The notes beneath the pieces are model-generated. The model saw nothing but the letters and a program-made list of their open reading frames with translations, was not told the DNA's origin and did not search any database. This document shows, one piece after another, positions 49,640-50,748 of a stretch of 50,748 bases of DNA. This stretch comes from Microbacteriaceae bacterium PS02333 (GTDB lineage Bacteria; Actinomycetota; Actinomycetes; Actinomycetales; Microbacteriaceae), in assembly GCA_029959665.1 (NCBI GenBank), contig JASCOI010000013.1, forward strand, positions 1 through 50,748, written 5' to 3'. Position numbers and translations under genes: made by a program. Every line of letters begins with the position of its first letter. The first letter of the stretch is position 1.

Positions 49640-50416
49640 ATGGCCGTGCCAGACCAGCAGGGGACGATCCCGACGGACACCGACGTCCGACCCACCACCA
49701 TCCGCGTCGTCAGCTACAACCTGCGGGAGCACACCGCGAACGGCGAACTCGCCGCCCTGGCCGAGGCGTCGGAGGCCGACGTCATCTGCGTGCAGGAGTG
49801 CGACAGCAACGACCTCGCGCCGTCCGTCGGCGGGCTCACGCTCGCGGCATCGACGAAGGCGAACCGGCTCGGCCTCGCGATCTACAAGCGCGACGACCGC
49901 TTCGACGTGCAGGACTTCAGCATCCACTCGCTGCAGAAGTCGCTCCACGACCGGGTCCTCGCGCCGGCGCACGAACGACTCATCGCGATGCACCTCCGCG
50001 ACCGCGAGGCATCGACCGACGTGATCGTCGCGTCGTTCCACGCCTCGCCCCTGACCGCGACGAACTCCCTCCGCCGCAAGCAGATCGAGGCAGCGCACCA
50101 GTTCGTCCGCGACCTGTCGAGCGAGGCCCCCGCGATCATGGTCGGCGACTTCAACTACCCCTGGTTCCAGACGAACCTCCGCCGCAAGATCGAGTCGCAC
50201 GGCTTCGCGCTCTCGCTCTCCGACCAACCGACGTACCTGCGGTACCGGAAGTTCACGGGGCACTTCGACTTCGCCACGAGCGTCGGGCTGCACATCGCCG
50301 GGGTGGAGACGCTGCCGGCCGGGATCTCGGACCACCGCCCGATCCTGGTGCGGGCGCACTACGAGGCTCCGGCAGCGTCGTCGTCCCGTTCCGTCGAGGC
50401 CGACTCCGCCGCGTGA
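49640..50416 (+). CDS. Endonuclease/exonuclease/phosphatase (EEP) family hydrolase
   Basis: 258 residues from the ATG at 49640 with GGAAGGAAGG ahead. EEP motifs in order: VVSYNLREH, VICVQECDSND (metal-binding Glu), VIVASFHASPLTATN (catalytic His), IMVGDFNYPW (Asp and Asn) and ISDHRPILV (final Asp-His pair). Cytosolic, no signal peptide. The family covers DNases, sphingomyelinases and inositol-phosphate phosphatases; a phosphodiesterase or phosphatase is as far as the sequence goes. It starts 162 bases after the MFS stop. Confidence 0.9.
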   Translation: MAVPDQQGTIPTDTDVRPTTIRVVSYNLREHTANGELAALAEASEADVICVQECDSNDLAPSVGGLTLAASTKANRLGLAIYKRDDRFDVQDFSIHSLQKSLHDRVLAPAHERLIAMHLRDREASTDVIVASFHASPLTATNSLRRKQIEAAHQFVRDLSSEAPAIMVGDFNYPWFQTNLRRKIESHGFALSLSDQPTYLRYRKFTGHFDFATSVGLHIAGVETLPAGISDHRPILVRAHYEAPAASSSRSVEADSAA

Positions 50417-50748
50417 CGGGCGCGTGCCGCGTGCAGCGTGCCGCTGCCCAACCTGCGCGTCCCGTCCCGAGCGCGGTCCGTTCCGAGCGCGGTCCGTCGA
50501 GGTTCCGAAATTCCGGCATCTCGAGCGCGCCCGCAGGCGTGTCGTGGCATCTCGACGGACCTGAGCGGCGAGTCGTGGAACCGCGACCGGACCCGGTCCG
50601 GACCAGATCCGGACGGGAGGCACGCCCCACCCCGCCTCACACGCCCGGCCCGTCGTCCCACACGTCCACCCGCACGCACGCACGAGATCGCACTCCGTGT
50701 CGCCGCCGTGAGGGGGGGGGCGCCACGAAGTGGGACCTCAGGGGGGCC
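50417..50748. other. Non-coding end of window with direct and inverted repeats
   Basis: I see no convincing gene here. It holds two copies of CCGAGCGCGGTCCGT (50467-50481 and 50483-50497) and an inverted pair GGTCCGTCGAG (50491-50501) with CTCGACGGACC (50551-50561). A possible terminator stem for the EEP gene lies at 50415-50465. The last 40 bases carry G homopolymers and look unreliable. Confidence 0.6.

Noticed and set aside
45898-49701. A 1267-codon minus-strand frame running from the IclR gene across the PLP enzyme and MFS genes
   Set aside because: Only its last 275 codons (from 46725 down) are the IclR protein. The rest is shadow of genes with clear motifs in other frames.

Overview
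The window is a high-GC (roughly 70% or more), gene-dense actinobacterial chromosome segment. Codon use is strongly GC-biased, there are many GTG starts, 4-bp GTGA/ATGA overlaps between co-transcribed genes, and hairpins without T-tracts downstream of genes. Gene content and protein style suggest Microbacteriaceae, most like Curtobacterium; that assignment is inference. No rRNA, tRNA, insertion sequence, prophage or CRISPR array was seen. About 53 protein genes are supported.

Layout. 0.07-9.4 kb: a small secreted protein, a MarR-led operon divergent from an alpha/beta hydrolase, a second esterase, an NtaA-type flavin monooxygenase, a GNAT acetyltransferase, a VOC protein, a GDSL hydrolase, and an operon of CPBP protease, histidine kinase and LuxR-type regulator. 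9.5-19.3 kb: an allantoin utilisation cluster in two transcription units (permease, racemase, allantoinase, FmdA-like amidase, AtzH-amidase fusion; then ureidoglycine aminotransferase, allantoate amidohydrolase, RpiR regulator). 19.3-31.5 kb: mixed housekeeping and accessory genes, including YeiH, an M19 dipeptidase, a DUF1016 nuclease with foreign-looking codons, cysK-cysE, a blasticidin-S-deaminase-like/ASCH fusion, MOSC, an ECF sigma factor with two Asp23-like genes, LtrA, and a secreted transglycosylase-like protein. 31.7-42.1 kb: MarR and GntR regulators, a DoxX/DUF2071/DUF1810 operon, coaBC, a TANGO2-like gene, an SDR, an LLM oxidoreductase, a PNPOx-fold protein and a PIG-V-like glycosyltransferase. 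42.2-49.5 kb: a five-gene leftward operon (PLP-dependent D-hydroxyamino-acid dehydratase/aldolase family, IclR, KDG kinase, KDPG aldolase, D-aminoacylase family) flanked by ridA and an MFS transporter. 49.6-50.4 kb: an EEP-family phosphatase.

How the genes work together. The allantoin cluster reads as uptake, racemisation, ring opening to allantoate, conversion to ureidoglycine, and transamination to oxalurate. The AtzH-amidase fusion and the FmdA-like enzyme are placed to take oxalurate to oxamate and on to oxalate. A near-identical AACGAnCGTT element lies in front of both units. The 42-49 kb operon is best explained as a (N-acetyl-)D-glucosaminate route: deacetylation, PLP-dependent deamination helped by RidA, then 2-keto-3-deoxygluconate kinase and KDPG aldolase giving pyruvate and glyceraldehyde-3-phosphate. 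An IclR-type palindrome sits between this operon and the divergent transporter. The most unusual single gene is the fusion of a blasticidin-S-deaminase-like domain to a YqfB-like ASCH domain, which could remove an N4-acyl group and then the N4 amino group from cytosine nucleosides.

Caution: the first ~70 bases, the last ~40 bases and a tract near 33.87-33.90 kb are long C/G homopolymers that look like sequencing or assembly artefacts.
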